Shown here: positions 63,984 through 64,000 of the stretch, piece after piece
Layout of the letters: each line of letters opens with the position of its first letter
Position numbering within the stretch: position 1 is the first letter of the stretch
DNA from: Crenothrix sp043729335
GTDB taxonomy: Bacteria; Pseudomonadota; Gammaproteobacteria; Methylococcales; Methylomonadaceae
DNA length: 64,000 nt
NCBI RefSeq assembly: GCF_043729335.1
Contig: NZ_JAYTLQ010000028.1
Coordinates: 9,606-73,605 of the forward strand
Direction of reading: 5' to 3'
Translations under genes and position numbers: made by a program
Notes under the pieces: model-generated
The model's input: the letters and a program-made list of their open reading frames with translations, nothing else
Databases searched by the model: none
What the model was told of the DNA's origin: nothing

Positions 63984-64000
63984 CCCATGACCCTGAAATT

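Noticed and set aside
1..64000. CRISPR array or prophage
   Set aside because: No regularly spaced direct repeats and no phage structural or integrase genes seen.

Overview
The window reads as chromosomal DNA from a gammaproteobacterium. Gene content (FabA/FabB, Slt, YbiT, UbiF, RNase T, GrxD, TtcA, FeoABC) and gene styles fit that class. Formate-tetrahydrofolate ligase and a cytochrome P460-family protein make a methylotroph or methanotroph of the Methylococcales my best guess. That placement is an inference; no methane or methanol oxidation genes are visible here.

Layout. 1-3.2 kb: the 3' end of fhs, then a DUF2817/M14 peptidase and a GNAT-C39 peptidase fusion. 3.3-8.1 kb: a secreted protein, a TlpA-like thioredoxin, ybiT, and an unusual FHA-flavoreductase-ferredoxin fusion. 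8.2-11 kb: the ferrous iron operon feoABC behind a Fur-box-like site. 11.4-17.4 kb: tRNA-Ser(UGA), a methyltransferase, ttcA, fabA-fabB and slt. 17.6-20.3 kb: a UPF0182 membrane protein. 20.3-22.9 kb: an AT-rich, gene-poor block holding a 77-residue stand-alone LuxR-type HTH protein and two paralogous small secreted proteins. Each paralog sits behind the same palindrome, nested hairpin and Shine-Dalgarno stretch, and before a related terminator-like tail. This is the most novel-looking part of the window. 22.9-30.6 kb: an ECF sigma factor with a ChrR-like cupin partner, a secreted beta-propeller, a cytochrome P460-family protein, an AraC regulator, and a single 875-codon ORF joining a HupE/UreJ-like membrane domain to a TonB-dependent receptor.

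30.8-43.8 kb is mostly housekeeping: a dual-ATPase peptide ABC protein, a zinc metallopeptidase, mazG, a PfkB kinase, dgkA, gcvH, an orphan efflux adaptor and gltBD. 44-50 kb: ubiF, ssb, a FixL/FixJ-like two-component pair, a DUF1345 protein and a lipoprotein hydrolase. 50.4-55.4 kb: nadA, a SIMPL protein, a ParE/RelE toxin-antitoxin pair, aspS and an FmdB-type protein. 55.5-63.9 kb: pyrC, rnt, grxD, argD-argF, a YgiM-tail-like protein, ilvD, a secreted protein followed by a duplicated ilvD tail, a small membrane protein and a truncated class II aldolase at the edge.

Non-coding repeats are frequent. Three intergenic elements share the core palindrome CGTTCGTCCTGAGCTTGTCG or close variants; two of these share MITE-like ends (36.25-36.42 kb and 45.81-46.0 kb) and one is nested in a different 16-bp inverted repeat (35.30-35.40 kb). 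Two further long imperfect palindromes lie at 17.56 and 27.62 kb. All family assignments come from reading motifs by eye; no database search was run.
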